Of a stretch of 64,000 nt of DNA, positions 41,469 through 49,971 are shown piece by piece. Position 1 is the first letter of the stretch; each line of letters starts with the position of its first letter. Location of the stretch: positions 558,001 to 622,000 of the forward strand of contig CAVUDO010000006.1 of assembly GCA_963740255.1 (NCBI GenBank), in the 5' to 3' direction. Origin of the DNA: CAVUDO01 sp963740255 (GTDB taxonomy: Bacteria; Actinomycetota; Actinomycetes; Mycobacteriales; Cryptosporangiaceae). A program made the translations under genes and the position numbers. The notes below the pieces were generated by a model. That model was not told where the DNA came from. It did no database searches and worked only from the letters and a program-made list of their open reading frames with translations.

Positions 41469-42491
41469 TCAGGGCTTTGCGGAATGCCAGTCGTCCGGGA
41501 GGGCGACGGGTTGGAGGAGCCAGGTGAAGGCGCCGAGGCCGGCTGGGTTGGTGAGGTCGCTGGCTTGGCTGGCTTCGGTGAGGGCGCGTAGGTAGGCGGG
41601 CGGGTCCGTCGAGGCGAGGTCGCGTGGGGGGCGGGTGCCGGTGATGCCCAGGTCGCGGAGCACGTCACGTTGGGGCAACAGGGCGGCGGGTGTGCCGGTG
41701 GCCTCGGTGCCGGCGGCCGCGGTGGCGTCCATGGCGACGTGGCTGGTGAGGTCGCACGAGCCGTCCGGGACCGGCGCGACCTGGCGTCCGGCCCGATAGC
41801 CGGTCAGGCTGCCGTGCGGCGGCCGTCGGCCGCGCAGGTGGCCGTAGTCCACGGCGACCGCGAGACCGCGCCCGACCTGTCGTACAGACGACGACCAGGC
41901 CTCGTCGCGGGGACGGCCCAGCTCGGCCCGTTGCCCGGACCCGGTCAGCGGCCACCAGCGGGCCAACCAGGCCGCGTCGTCGCCGGCGACGACCGCACCG
42001 AGCCGTTCGGCACCGGTGCGGGGGTCGACCTCGACAATCCGGTCGACCCCGTCGGGCCCCCGTTCCGCGAGGTCGACGGGGACATTGTCCAGCCACTCGT
42101 TGGCGAACAGCAGGCCCTCCAGCGGCGGCACGGCCGGCTGCCATCCGATCGGGCCCGGCAGCCCCGCCGGCCGCGGCCCGCGTTCGACAGCGGTGTACAC
42201 CAGCCGGCCGGCCAGATCCGGTGGTACCGCTGCCGCGAGTGCCAGCAGGAGCTCTCCGCCGCCCGCACCGACGTCCACCACGTCGAGCCGTTCGGGGTGC
42301 CCCAGGCAGCGGTCGACGCGGGCGAGCAGTACACCGACGGCCCTGGCGAACAACGAGGACGCGTGGACCGAGGTGCGGAAGTGGGCCGCCGGCCGCTCCC
42401 GGACGAAGAAGCCGTGGGGCCCGTACAGCGCCCGCTCGGTCGCCGTCCGCCACGTCGCGTACCGTCCGTCCACCCCGACAGCTTGCCCCAC
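41469..42491 (-). CDS. MidA/NDUFAF7-like SAM-dependent methyltransferase
   Basis: 340 aa. The start WRTATERALYGPHGFFVRER matches the MidA family opening (…ALYxPxxGFF). The SAM site is DVVDVGAGGGELLLALAAA (about residues 70-88), followed by GLLFANEWLDNVPVDLAERG and LAVAVDYGHLRGRRPPHGSL, both family motifs. Its human relative NDUFAF7 methylates an Arg in the NuoD-equivalent subunit of complex I. Here a NuoD homologue lies 3 kb away. GTG 42491 is the upstream-most start; a GTG 6 codons later is possible. Neither has a Shine-Dalgarno. Confidence 0.82.
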   Translation of the reverse strand: MGQAVGVDGRYATWRTATERALYGPHGFFVRERPAAHFRTSVHASSLFARAVGVLLARVDRCLGHPERLDVVDVGAGGGELLLALAAAVPPDLAGRLVYTAVERGPRPAGLPGPIGWQPAVPPLEGLLFANEWLDNVPVDLAERGPDGVDRIVEVDPRTGAERLGAVVAGDDAAWLARWWPLTGSGQRAELGRPRDEAWSSSVRQVGRGLAVAVDYGHLRGRRPPHGSLTGYRAGRQVAPVPDGSCDLTSHVAMDATAAAGTEATGTPAALLPQRDVLRDLGITGTRPPRDLASTDPPAYLRALTEASQASDLTNPAGLGAFTWLLQPVALPDDWHSAKP

Positions 42492-42521
42492 GGCAGACGG
42501 GTACGCCGGCGGCCCGAGGGG

Positions 42522-43436
42522 TCAGCTCGTCACGTCCCTGGCCGAGAACCTTGCCCACGCGGCCGCGAAGAACACCGCCGTGTAGGCCGCGGCGCTGATC
42601 GAGCCGGTGGTCACGGCGTCGGTGGCGATCGGGTCGCGCAGGAGGTCGCCGAACGCCAGCCACCAGTGGGTGAGCAGGTAGGGGTGGATCGCCGAGAGCT
42701 GCGGCACCGTGTCGAGGATCTGGCTGGTGACCGCGATGACCATCACGGCGATGGTGGCGCCGATCGGCTGCTCGGTCAGGGTCGAGACGAAGAGCCCCAC
42801 CGCCGCCAGCGCGATCAGGCAGACCGAGAGGTAGGCGCAGACCAGCGCCAGCCGCCCGAGCGCCTCGACGAACGGCACCTGGGCTCCCGAGAGCAGCGTG
42901 GCCGGCCCTCCGCCGAACAACGCCAGGCCGATCGTCGCTCCCACCACGGCCACCAACGTCACCGAGAACACCGTGAAGATCGCGAGCGCGGCGAACTTCA
43001 CCGCGAGCAGCCGGGCCCGGTGCACCGGGACGGCGAGCAGGTACCGCAGCGTCCCGAGGTTGGCCTCGCCGGCCACCGAGTCGCCGGCGATGGCGGCCAC
43101 CGCGAGCGGCAGGAACAGCGGGAGCTCGACGGTGAGCGCGGTGAGCGCCGCGAACAGCCCGTTGCCGGCGATCGCGGAGAGGAACTGGGGACCTTCGCCA
43201 GCGTCCGGGGTCGCGTAGTACACCGCGACGGCGATGATGATCGGCACCGAGGCGAGCACCCCGAAACCGGCCAGGTTGCGGCGCCTTCGGAAGATCAGCC
43301 GCAGCTCCGAGCGGAGCAGGCGCGTGCTGACGGCGCGGCGCGGACGGCTGCTGGCAACGGCCCGGTCGCGGCGTCCGAGCGGCACGAAGGCGCCCGGCAC
43401 CAGCGGGCCGGACCCGGACACCTCAGCCGCTGACAT
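42522..43436 (-). CDS. ABC-2 type exporter permease
   Basis: 304 aa with six membrane segments, including NLAGFGVLASVPIIIAVAVY, LFLPLAVAAIAGDSVAGE, KFAALAIFTVFSVTLVAVVG and CAYLSVCLIALAAVGLFVST. ANLGTLRYLLAVPVHRARLL after the second segment is the coupling loop of ABC-2 permeases. The first 40 residues are cytoplasmic and Arg-rich. It overlaps the ATPase gene by 14 nt, so the two are co-translated into a drug- or lipid-type exporter. The substrate is unknown. Confidence 0.85.
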   Translation of the reverse strand: MSAAEVSGSGPLVPGAFVPLGRRDRAVASSRPRRAVSTRLLRSELRLIFRRRRNLAGFGVLASVPIIIAVAVYYATPDAGEGPQFLSAIAGNGLFAALTALTVELPLFLPLAVAAIAGDSVAGEANLGTLRYLLAVPVHRARLLAVKFAALAIFTVFSVTLVAVVGATIGLALFGGGPATLLSGAQVPFVEALGRLALVCAYLSVCLIALAAVGLFVSTLTEQPIGATIAVMVIAVTSQILDTVPQLSAIHPYLLTHWWLAFGDLLRDPIATDAVTTGSISAAAYTAVFFAAAWARFSARDVTS

Positions 43437-44418
43437 CGAAACCCTCCCCGGTCAGGCTCACGAACACGTCCTCCAGGTCCGGCGCCACCACCGCGAATCC
43501 GCGCACCGGCACCCCGTCGTAGACCAACGCGGCGACCACCCGGTCCGGCTCGTTGCCGGCGAGTGCCGCGGACACGTGCGTCGACTCGACGACCACGCCG
43601 GCGAGCTCCAGCCGACGCAGGGTGGCGGCGGCGGCGGCGGGTCGGTCGGTGTCGACCCGCACGCGGGGGGTGGTGCCGGCCCTCAGCTCGGCGAGCGGAG
43701 CCTGGGCGACCAGCTTCCCGACGTGCATCACCCCGACGTGCGTGCAGATCTGCTCCACCTCGGCCAGCAGGTGGGTGGAGAGCATCACGGTGACACCGGT
43801 GGCCGCCAGCTCGCTGACCAGGGCCCGGACCTCCCGGGTGCCCTGCGGGTCGAGCCCGTTGGTGGGCTCGTCGAGGACCAGCAGGTCCCGGGGTTGCAGC
43901 AGCGCGGCGGCGATGCCCAGGCGCTGCCGCATGCCGAGGGAGTAGTTGCGGTACCGCTTGGCGGCCGCGGCGGCCAGGCCCACCCGGTCGAGCGCGGCTC
44001 CGACCCGGGCGCGGGTGGTGGCCGGGTCGGCCGTGCGGTCGGCGGCGTCGAGACGGTGCAGGTTGTCGCGTCCGGAGAGGTACGGGTGGAAGGCGGGACC
44101 CTCCACCAGCGCGCCCACCCTCGGCAGGATCTCGGCTGCCTGGTCGGGCAGCGCCCCGCCGAGCAGCGCGTGGGTGCCGGCGGTCGGGCGGATCAGGCCG
44201 AGCAGCATCCGGATCGTGGTGGTCTTGCCCGACCCGTTGGGGCCGAGGAAGCCGTACACCGCGCCGAACGGCACCGCGAGGTCGACGTGGTCGACCGCCA
44301 CCTGGCCGCCGCGGAACCGCTTCGTCAGGCCGTCCGAGGCGACCGCGAGCGGGACCGTCCCGGGGGCGACCGCGCCCCACGACGCCTCCGTTGCCGCGGG
44401 GGCGGCGTGCACGCTCAC
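43423..44418 (-). CDS. ABC-2 type exporter ATP-binding protein
   Basis: 331 aa. Walker A GPNGSGKTTT, signature YSLGMRQRLGIAAAL, Walker B LLVLDEPTNGLDPQG and switch STHLLAEVEQIC are complete, as in CcmA/NatA-type ATPases. A C-terminal RVRVDTDRPAAAAATLRRLE region is the accessory domain. GTG 44418 is chosen as an SD-proximal start (weak AGG 8 nt upstream); the open frame continues upstream but with no domain content. It drives the permease encoded next. The pair lies beside a LolA-like protein and a two-component system, which may regulate it. Confidence 0.87.
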   Translation of the reverse strand: MSVHAAPAATEASWGAVAPGTVPLAVASDGLTKRFRGGQVAVDHVDLAVPFGAVYGFLGPNGSGKTTTIRMLLGLIRPTAGTHALLGGALPDQAAEILPRVGALVEGPAFHPYLSGRDNLHRLDAADRTADPATTRARVGAALDRVGLAAAAAKRYRNYSLGMRQRLGIAAALLQPRDLLVLDEPTNGLDPQGTREVRALVSELAATGVTVMLSTHLLAEVEQICTHVGVMHVGKLVAQAPLAELRAGTTPRVRVDTDRPAAAAATLRRLELAGVVVESTHVSAALAGNEPDRVVAALVYDGVPVRGFAVVAPDLEDVFVSLTGEGFDVSG

Positions 44419-44488
44419 CACCGCGACCTGCCGCGCGCCGCGAACCGCTCCGGCGGGGCGGTGACCTCCCCGCCGGACGTCTGCGTCG

Positions 44489-45586
44489 TCACCTGGCCGC
44501 CACCTCGTACAGCCGGGACGGGTCAACGGCTCCGGCAAGGATCCGGCCGTCGTCGGTGACCAGGACGCTGAGCAGCCTGGACTGCAGCAGGCGTCCGCTG
44601 CCCCAGGTGCCGCTCACCCGCGGAAGCGAGCCGAGCACCGCGTCCAGGGAGTTCCCCCGCGCGCGGCCGGCGGTGGCGCGGCGGCCGGCGGGAGAAGCCT
44701 TGGTGACCACGACCGCGGTCCACCCCTGGCCGACCACCTGGGTCTGGTTCCCGGCGGTCGGGTCGGGCTTCTTCCCACCCTGGTCGGTCCTGGGCGCCGA
44801 CTCGGTCACCTTGGCACCCGGCGGCGGGGTGAACCGGAACTGCTGGTCGCTCGGCACGGCGAAGCTGATCCGGGTGAACCCGACCTCGAGCGCCGGCGTG
44901 CCGGTGTTGCGGGCGAAGATCTGCACCCGCAGCGGCACCTTCTTCTCGGCGTCCACCGCGAGCCGCACCTGTCCGACCCGCGAGGCGGTGTCCTTGGGCC
45001 TGAGCACCAGCTCGTACGCCGACCGGCCGGCCACCTGCGCCGTGCCGTCGGTGCTCACCACGGTGGTGGGGCTGATCGCCGCGAGGGCGGCCGCGGCGGC
45101 CTCCTCGGGCGTCTTGGGCAGGCCGGAGGGAACGGGCGTCGGCTTCTTTGCCGTGGTCCCGGCGGGCAGCCGGGTGTGCGTCGCCTCGTTCTTGTCGGAG
45201 TTCCACACCCAGACGTCGCGCCCGTTGTGGATCACGTCGGACTCCCCGAGCGTGCCGAGCAACGCCACCCGCTGCTTGTCCTCGCCGGCATACCAGACCC
45301 GCAGCGTGTGTACGCCGCTGACCAGCGCGGTGAAGTCGGAACTGCCCTGGGGGCCGAACGAGAGGTTCGGCAGGCCGAGGTCGGCCTTCTGCACGACCGT
45401 GCCGGAGAGGCCGGCGACCCGGGCCTTCTGCAGGTCCACGAGCAGTTCGGCGGCGGTCCGGGGCGGCAGGGCCGGTGCGGCGTCGGCGATCAGGACCCTG
45501 CCGACCGCGCCGGCTCCGAGCGCCACGGCGAGCACGGCGGCCGGCACGACCCAACGCAGCACGGGCCGAGAGGTGAGGACGGACAC
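44489..45586 (-). CDS. LolA/RseB-like secreted or membrane-anchored protein
   Basis: 365 aa. A hydrophobic N-terminal segment, LRWVVPAAVLAVALGAGAVG, anchors or exports it; no lipobox Cys follows. The mature part shows the LolA-like half-barrel pattern: TAAELLVDLQKARVAGLSGT, FTALVSGVHTLRVWYAGEDK, DVWVWNSDKNEATHTRL, and YELVLRPKDTASRVGQVRLA. Actinobacterial members of this superfamily are sometimes anti-sigma-associated or lipid-binding; role unknown here. GTG 45586 is chosen because GGAGG lies 5 nt upstream. It is divergent from the response regulator and downstream of none of the ABC genes, though all lie together. Confidence 0.78.
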   Translation of the reverse strand: MSVLTSRPVLRWVVPAAVLAVALGAGAVGRVLIADAAPALPPRTAAELLVDLQKARVAGLSGTVVQKADLGLPNLSFGPQGSSDFTALVSGVHTLRVWYAGEDKQRVALLGTLGESDVIHNGRDVWVWNSDKNEATHTRLPAGTTAKKPTPVPSGLPKTPEEAAAAALAAISPTTVVSTDGTAQVAGRSAYELVLRPKDTASRVGQVRLAVDAEKKVPLRVQIFARNTGTPALEVGFTRISFAVPSDQQFRFTPPPGAKVTESAPRTDQGGKKPDPTAGNQTQVVGQGWTAVVVTKASPAGRRATAGRARGNSLDAVLGSLPRVSGTWGSGRLLQSRLLSVLVTDDGRILAGAVDPSRLYEVAAR

Positions 45587-45726
45587 GGAAACCTCCACTG
45601 GTTCGTCGGTCGTTCCCATCCTGGTCCAGGCATGCTGTGCTCAGGCTGAGAGCGGGGCCGGCTCTCAGCCGGCTCACAGGCCGCCGTGGCCAGGCTGCGG
45701 ACGGACGTTCTTCTCGAGGGCCCGGC

Positions 45727-46404
45727 GTGCGGCTGCTGGTGGTCGAGGACGAGGTGCGGCTGGCCGCCGCGCTGCGTCGGGGGCTGCAGTCGGAGGGTTT
45801 CGCCGTGGACGTGGCCCACGACGGCGTGGCGGGCCTGGAACGGGCGCGGGCGGGGGAGTACGACGCCGTGGTGCTCGACGTGATGCTGCCGAAGCTGTCC
45901 GGGTACCGGGTCGTCCAGGCGCTGCGGGCCGACCGGAACTGGGTCCCGGTGCTGATGCTCTCGGCCAAGGACGGCGAGTACGACCAGGCCGACGGCCTGG
46001 ACGTGGGCGCCGACGACTACCTCACCAAGCCGTTCTCCTACGTGGTGCTGCTGGCCCGGCTGCGGGCCCTGCTGCGGCGCGGCGCCCCCGAACGGCCCGC
46101 GGTGCTCGCCGCCGGCGACCTCACGCTCGACCCGGCGTCGAAACGGGTGGCCCGCGGCGAGGTGGAGATCGCGTTGACGGCCCGCGAGTTCGCCCTGCTG
46201 GAGTACCTGATCCGGCGGGCCGGCGAGGCGGTCGGCAAGGCCGAGCTGCTCGAGCACGTGTGGGACGTCTTCGACGCCGGCGAGGCGAACGTCGTCGAGG
46301 TGTACGTCGGCTACCTGCGGCGCAAGATCGACGGCCCGTTCGGGCGCCGGGCGCTGACCACCGTGCGGGGGGCCGGATACCGGCTCGAGCCCGGTGGCGG
46401 CTGA
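45727..46404 (+). CDS. OmpR-family response regulator
   Basis: 225 aa. The receiver domain starts VRLLVVEDEVRLAAALRRGL, with phospho-accepting Asp in YDAVVLDVMLPKLSGYRVVQ, Thr/Ser switch LMLSAKDG and Lys in DDYLTKPFSYVVLLARLRAL. The winged-helix DNA-binding domain ends VVEVYVGYLRRKIDGPFGRR and TTVRGAGYRLEP. GTG 45727 has GAGGG 6 nt upstream. It overlaps the kinase gene by 11 nt. It should respond to the kinase and act on nearby promoters, possibly the LolA-like/ABC cluster. Confidence 0.92.
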   Translation: MRLLVVEDEVRLAAALRRGLQSEGFAVDVAHDGVAGLERARAGEYDAVVLDVMLPKLSGYRVVQALRADRNWVPVLMLSAKDGEYDQADGLDVGADDYLTKPFSYVVLLARLRALLRRGAPERPAVLAAGDLTLDPASKRVARGEVEIALTAREFALLEYLIRRAGEAVGKAELLEHVWDVFDAGEANVVEVYVGYLRRKIDGPFGRRALTTVRGAGYRLEPGGG

Positions 46405-47887
46405 ACCCGCCGCGGCCCGACGCCGGCCGTGGCGGCGGTGGAGCCTGCGGACCCGGCTGGTGCTGCTCGGCACGGTCGGGCTCGCGGTCGGGCTGGCCGC
46501 CGGCGGCCTGGTGCTGGTCGCCGCGCTGCGGTTCGCCCTCGAACGCACAGTGGACGCCTCGGCGGCCCAGACGGCCCGGGACGTGGCCGCGCTCGTTGAC
46601 GCCGGCCAGCTGCCCAATCCGATCCCGGCCGGCGGCACCACCGTGGTCCAGGTGGTGGACGCGCAGGGCCGGGTGCGGGCCGCGTCTGCCGGGGGCGACC
46701 GGCTGGTGGCCGTACTGAGCCCGGGCGAACGCACGGCGCTGGCGACCGGGCAACGCCGGTACCTGCCCGGGGACCGGTTCGGGGTGAACGGGTTCGTGCG
46801 GGTGGTCGCGGTGCCGGCCGGCCCGGCGGCCGACCGGGTGACGGTGGTGGTCGCCGCGCCGGCCGGGGACATCGACGGCACGGTGCGGGTCGTGCGGGTG
46901 GCCCTGTTCGCGGGGTTCGCGCTGCTGCTCGCGGCGCTGGCGGTCCTGGGCTGGCGGATCGTCGGCGCGACGCTGCGCCCGGTGGAGGCGCTGCGCCGGG
47001 GGGCGGAGGTGATCACCGGCGGCAGGTCGGCCGGCCGGCTGCCGGTGCCGGCGTCCCACGACGAGATCCACCGGCTGGCCGTCACGCTCAACGACATGCT
47101 CGGCCGCCTGGAGGCGGCACGGCTGCGGCAGCGGGCCTTCGTCGCCGATGCCGCCCACGAGCTGCGGAGTCCCATCGCCAGCCTGCGGACCCAGCTGGAG
47201 GTGGGCGCGGCGACCGGTACGGACGCCGACGTGCTGGTCCCCGACCTGCTCGCCGACGTCGAACGGCTGGGCCGGCTGGTGGACGACCTGCTGCTGCTGG
47301 CCCGGCTGGAGGGGCCGGTGCCCGACCGGCGCCGGGTAGCGGTGGACCGGAGCTCGTTGGTCGCCGACGTGGTGTCCCGATACTCCTCGGCCCGGGTGCC
47401 GGTTCGGGTCGCCGGCGGCCCGGCGGTGGCGGCGCGGGCCGCCGGCAGGGCGGGCACCGGCGGCACCGGCGGCTCTGCGGGCACCGGTGCCGCCGCTGAC
47501 CTGGCCGCGGTGGATGCGGCCGGATTCGCGGAGACGTCCGGCGATCCCGATGCGCTCGCGCGGGTGCTGGCGAACCTGCTGGACAACGCCGTACGACACG
47601 CCGCCTCGGAGGTCACCGTCGAGCTGGTCGTCGGCGGGTTCACGGTGCGCGACGACGGGCCGGGCATCCCGGCGGCCGACCGCGGCCGGGTGTTCGACCG
47701 TTTCACCCGCCTGGACGACGCCCGCGACCGCGACTCCGGCGGCGCCGGCCTGGGCCTGGCGATCGTGGCCGAACTCGTCGGACAGCACGGCGGCACCGTC
47801 ACCCTCGCGGACGCCCACCCGGGCGTCGAGCCGCCCGGCCTCGCGGTCACCGTCCGCCTCCTGGACCCCGCCGCCCGCCCGCAGTGA
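46394..47887 (+). CDS. Sensor histidine kinase
   Basis: 497 aa. Two membrane segments (TRLVLLGTVGLAVGLAAGGL and VALFAGFALLLAALAVLGWR) enclose an external sensor of about 115 residues, followed by a HAMP domain (RIVGATLRPVEALRRGAEVI). The H-box is FVADAAHELRSPIASLRTQL; N-box LLDNAVRHA; G1 DDGPGIP; F/G2 FTRLDDARDRDSGGAGLGLA. The kinase core carries an unusual Gly/Ala/Thr-rich insertion (GRAGTGGTGGSAGTGAA, about residues 357-373) between H-box and N-box. It phosphorylates the coupled response regulator. The stimulus is unknown. Confidence 0.92.
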   Translation: MAAEPAAARRRPWRRWSLRTRLVLLGTVGLAVGLAAGGLVLVAALRFALERTVDASAAQTARDVAALVDAGQLPNPIPAGGTTVVQVVDAQGRVRAASAGGDRLVAVLSPGERTALATGQRRYLPGDRFGVNGFVRVVAVPAGPAADRVTVVVAAPAGDIDGTVRVVRVALFAGFALLLAALAVLGWRIVGATLRPVEALRRGAEVITGGRSAGRLPVPASHDEIHRLAVTLNDMLGRLEAARLRQRAFVADAAHELRSPIASLRTQLEVGAATGTDADVLVPDLLADVERLGRLVDDLLLLARLEGPVPDRRRVAVDRSSLVADVVSRYSSARVPVRVAGGPAVAARAAGRAGTGGTGGSAGTGAAADLAAVDAAGFAETSGDPDALARVLANLLDNAVRHAASEVTVELVVGGFTVRDDGPGIPAADRGRVFDRFTRLDDARDRDSGGAGLGLAIVAELVGQHGGTVTLADAHPGVEPPGLAVTVRLLDPAARPQ

Positions 47888-47942
47888 CGGCGGTGGTTCC
47901 CCGTTGACGTGGGTTCAGGGGGCACCGGACCTGAGTCGGAGA

Positions 47943-47962
47943 GCCGGACACGACCGTCCGGC
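47943..47962 (+). terminator. Hairpin after the histidine kinase gene
   Basis: GCCGGAC (47943-47949), ACGACC loop, GTCCGGC (47956-47962): a 7-bp stem 56 nt past the stop. No T-tract. The remaining gap to 48152 is lower in GC and should hold the next promoter. Confidence 0.5.
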
Positions 47963-48152
47963 ACGGCCGGCTCCGGCAGGCCCGACGCTTCAGACGAGCG
48001 GGCGGATGCGCCCCGAGGCTGAGTACCAGTCCCCATAGCCGTCCGGTCGAGCGGCTGCCACGTTGGTGGTGCGGCTGGGGCCCGAGAGCCGGCCCGCGGC
48101 CGGTGCACACATGCGCCCACCGTCCGGTCCGTTCACGCGCCAGGAGAACTCG

Positions 48153-48938
48153 ATGCCCGTTGCACCGACTGCCTTAGATGCCCTCCATCGAGGGTTCTTC
48201 CGTACGCTCTCCCGGTTCGGCTCCAAGCGGCAGGGCGAACTCCTGCAGCTGTACTTCGACTGGTGGCACCGCAGGGCGGATCCGTGGGGACACGCGACGG
48301 ACGACTACGAGCAGCACAAGTACCTGACCACCCTCGGCCAGGTACCGGCCGGCGACTACGACCGGATCCTGGAGGTCGGGTGCAGCGAGGGCACCTTCAC
48401 CAGGCTCCTGGCCGACCGGTACCAGGCCTCGCGCATCACCGGGGTCGACATCTCGCGCCGGGCCATCGGACGCGCACGCAGTCAGAACACCGAGGAGTCG
48501 CGGGTGCGGTTCCACGCGATGGACATCATCAACGAGCAGCCGAGCGGAATGTTCGACCTCGTCTTCTGTGCCGAGATGCTCTACTACGTCGGCCGCACCG
48601 GATGTCTTGCCGGCGTCTCCCGGCAGATTGCGGCGCTGCTGGCTCCCGGTGGCCTGCTCGTGCTGGTCCACCCCTGGCCGGAATCCGCGGATCTGCATCG
48701 GCACTTCGCGGCCGACCCCGCACTCACCCGGCGGGACGAGCACGTCGACACCGACGCCTGTCGCCCCTTCTCGGTCTCGCTCTACGCGAGTAGCGCCGCA
48801 CCCGTCCGCTGCCCGGTGCACAGCGGCGGACCGCACCACGGCGGACCGGGCGGCGCCGGCGACCTGACATCGATCTGCGCGGACTGCGCCGTGGCTAGTG
48901 CTTCCGGGCAGCCGCGCCGCCCTGCCAGACCACGGTGA
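48153..48938 (+). CDS. SAM-dependent methyltransferase (NodS-like), extended C-terminus
   Basis: 261 aa. Class-I motifs: motif I ILEVGCSEGTFTRLLADRY, motif II RITGVDISRRAIGRARS, and FDLVFCAEMLYYVGRT with the catalytic-site acidic patch. The length and sequence to about residue 205 match nodulation protein S-like methyltransferases. After FSVSLYA (about residue 212) the tail is Ser/Pro/Gly/Cys-rich and looks non-conserved, so an ancestral stop may have been lost. ATG 48153 has AGGAGAA 5 nt upstream. It is 100 nt before the DUF2520 gene. Substrate unknown. Confidence 0.78.
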   Translation: MPVAPTALDALHRGFFRTLSRFGSKRQGELLQLYFDWWHRRADPWGHATDDYEQHKYLTTLGQVPAGDYDRILEVGCSEGTFTRLLADRYQASRITGVDISRRAIGRARSQNTEESRVRFHAMDIINEQPSGMFDLVFCAEMLYYVGRTGCLAGVSRQIAALLAPGGLLVLVHPWPESADLHRHFAADPALTRRDEHVDTDACRPFSVSLYASSAAPVRCPVHSGGPHHGGPGGAGDLTSICADCAVASASGQPRRPARPR

Positions 48939-49038
48939 CCGGTGCCCGAACGGAGAGTCTGGTCACATCCGCCGGCCCCGGGCGGCGTCCGGCGCGCATA
49001 CTCGACGGCGACCGGTACCCGGACTCGAGGACTGGATC

Positions 49039-49971
49039 GTGAACGCAACGCTCTCCCACCCGGCCGACCGGCCTGGCCGTCTCGCGGTGGGCGTGGTCGG
49101 CGCAGGACGGGTGGGCTCGGTGCTCGGCGCCGCGCTGGCCCGTGCCGGCCACCCGGTGCGCGCCGTCTCGGCGGTCAGCCGTGACTCGCTCGCCCGGGCC
49201 GCGCGCCGCCTCCCGGACGTTCCGGTGCGACCCGTGGACGAGGTGGTGGCCGCCGCCGACCTGGTGCTGCTCACCGTCCCGGACGACGCGCTCGGGCCGC
49301 TGGTCGTCGGCCTGGCCGAAGTCGGGGCCTGGAAGTCCGGCCAGCTCGTCGCGCACACCTCGGGTGCCCACGGCCTGGCCCCGCTCGCTCCGGCCGTCCT
49401 CGCCGGCGTGCTGCCGATGGCCCTGCACCCGATCATGACCTTCACCGGCCGTGACGAGGACGAAGTGCGGACGGCGGGCATCCACTGGGGTGTGACGGCG
49501 CCCGGGCCGTTGCGGCCGGCGGCCGAGGCGCTGGTCGTCGAGATGGGCGGCGAACCGCTGTTCGTCGCCGACGCGCTGCGCCCGCTCTACCACGCCGGCC
49601 TGGTGATGGGTGCGAACTACCTGGTCACGCTCGTCAACGAGGCGATGGACCTGTTGCGGGCGGCAGGGGTGGGCAACCCCGGTGTGGCCCTGGCGCCCCT
49701 GCTGGGCGCGGCCCTGGACAACGCGCTGCGGTCGGGTGACGCGGCGCTCACCGGCCCGGTATCGCGGGGCGACGCCGGCACGGTGTCCAGTCACGTGGCG
49801 ACGTTGCGTGAGCACTTTCCCGACTCGGTGGCCGCCTACCTGGCGATGGCCCGCCGCACCGCCGACCGGGCGATGGCCATCGGGCGGCTCCGGTCGGACG
49901 ACGCCGAGGCGCTGCTGGCCGCCCTCGCCGCCGACCAGGGCGACCGCGCCGACCCGGGCGCCCCGCGATGA
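49039..49971 (+). CDS. DUF2520 Rossmann-fold oxidoreductase (candidate ketopantoate reductase)
   Basis: 310 aa. The NAD(P)-binding start LAVGVVGAGRVGSVLGAALA is a GxGxxG Rossmann motif, then LVLLTVPDDALGPLVVGLAE and LVAHTSGAHGLAPLAPAVLA. The second half is the helical DUF2520 domain, MGANYLVTLVNEAMDLLRAA to SHVATLREHFPDSVAAYLAM. The fold resembles ketopantoate reductases and 6-phosphogluconate-like dehydrogenases. It is translationally coupled to panC (ATGA overlap), and no other panE is in the window, which suggests a role in pantoate synthesis (inference). GTG 49039 lacks a strong Shine-Dalgarno. Confidence 0.85.
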   Translation: MNATLSHPADRPGRLAVGVVGAGRVGSVLGAALARAGHPVRAVSAVSRDSLARAARRLPDVPVRPVDEVVAAADLVLLTVPDDALGPLVVGLAEVGAWKSGQLVAHTSGAHGLAPLAPAVLAGVLPMALHPIMTFTGRDEDEVRTAGIHWGVTAPGPLRPAAEALVVEMGGEPLFVADALRPLYHAGLVMGANYLVTLVNEAMDLLRAAGVGNPGVALAPLLGAALDNALRSGDAALTGPVSRGDAGTVSSHVATLREHFPDSVAAYLAMARRTADRAMAIGRLRSDDAEALLAALAADQGDRADPGAPR

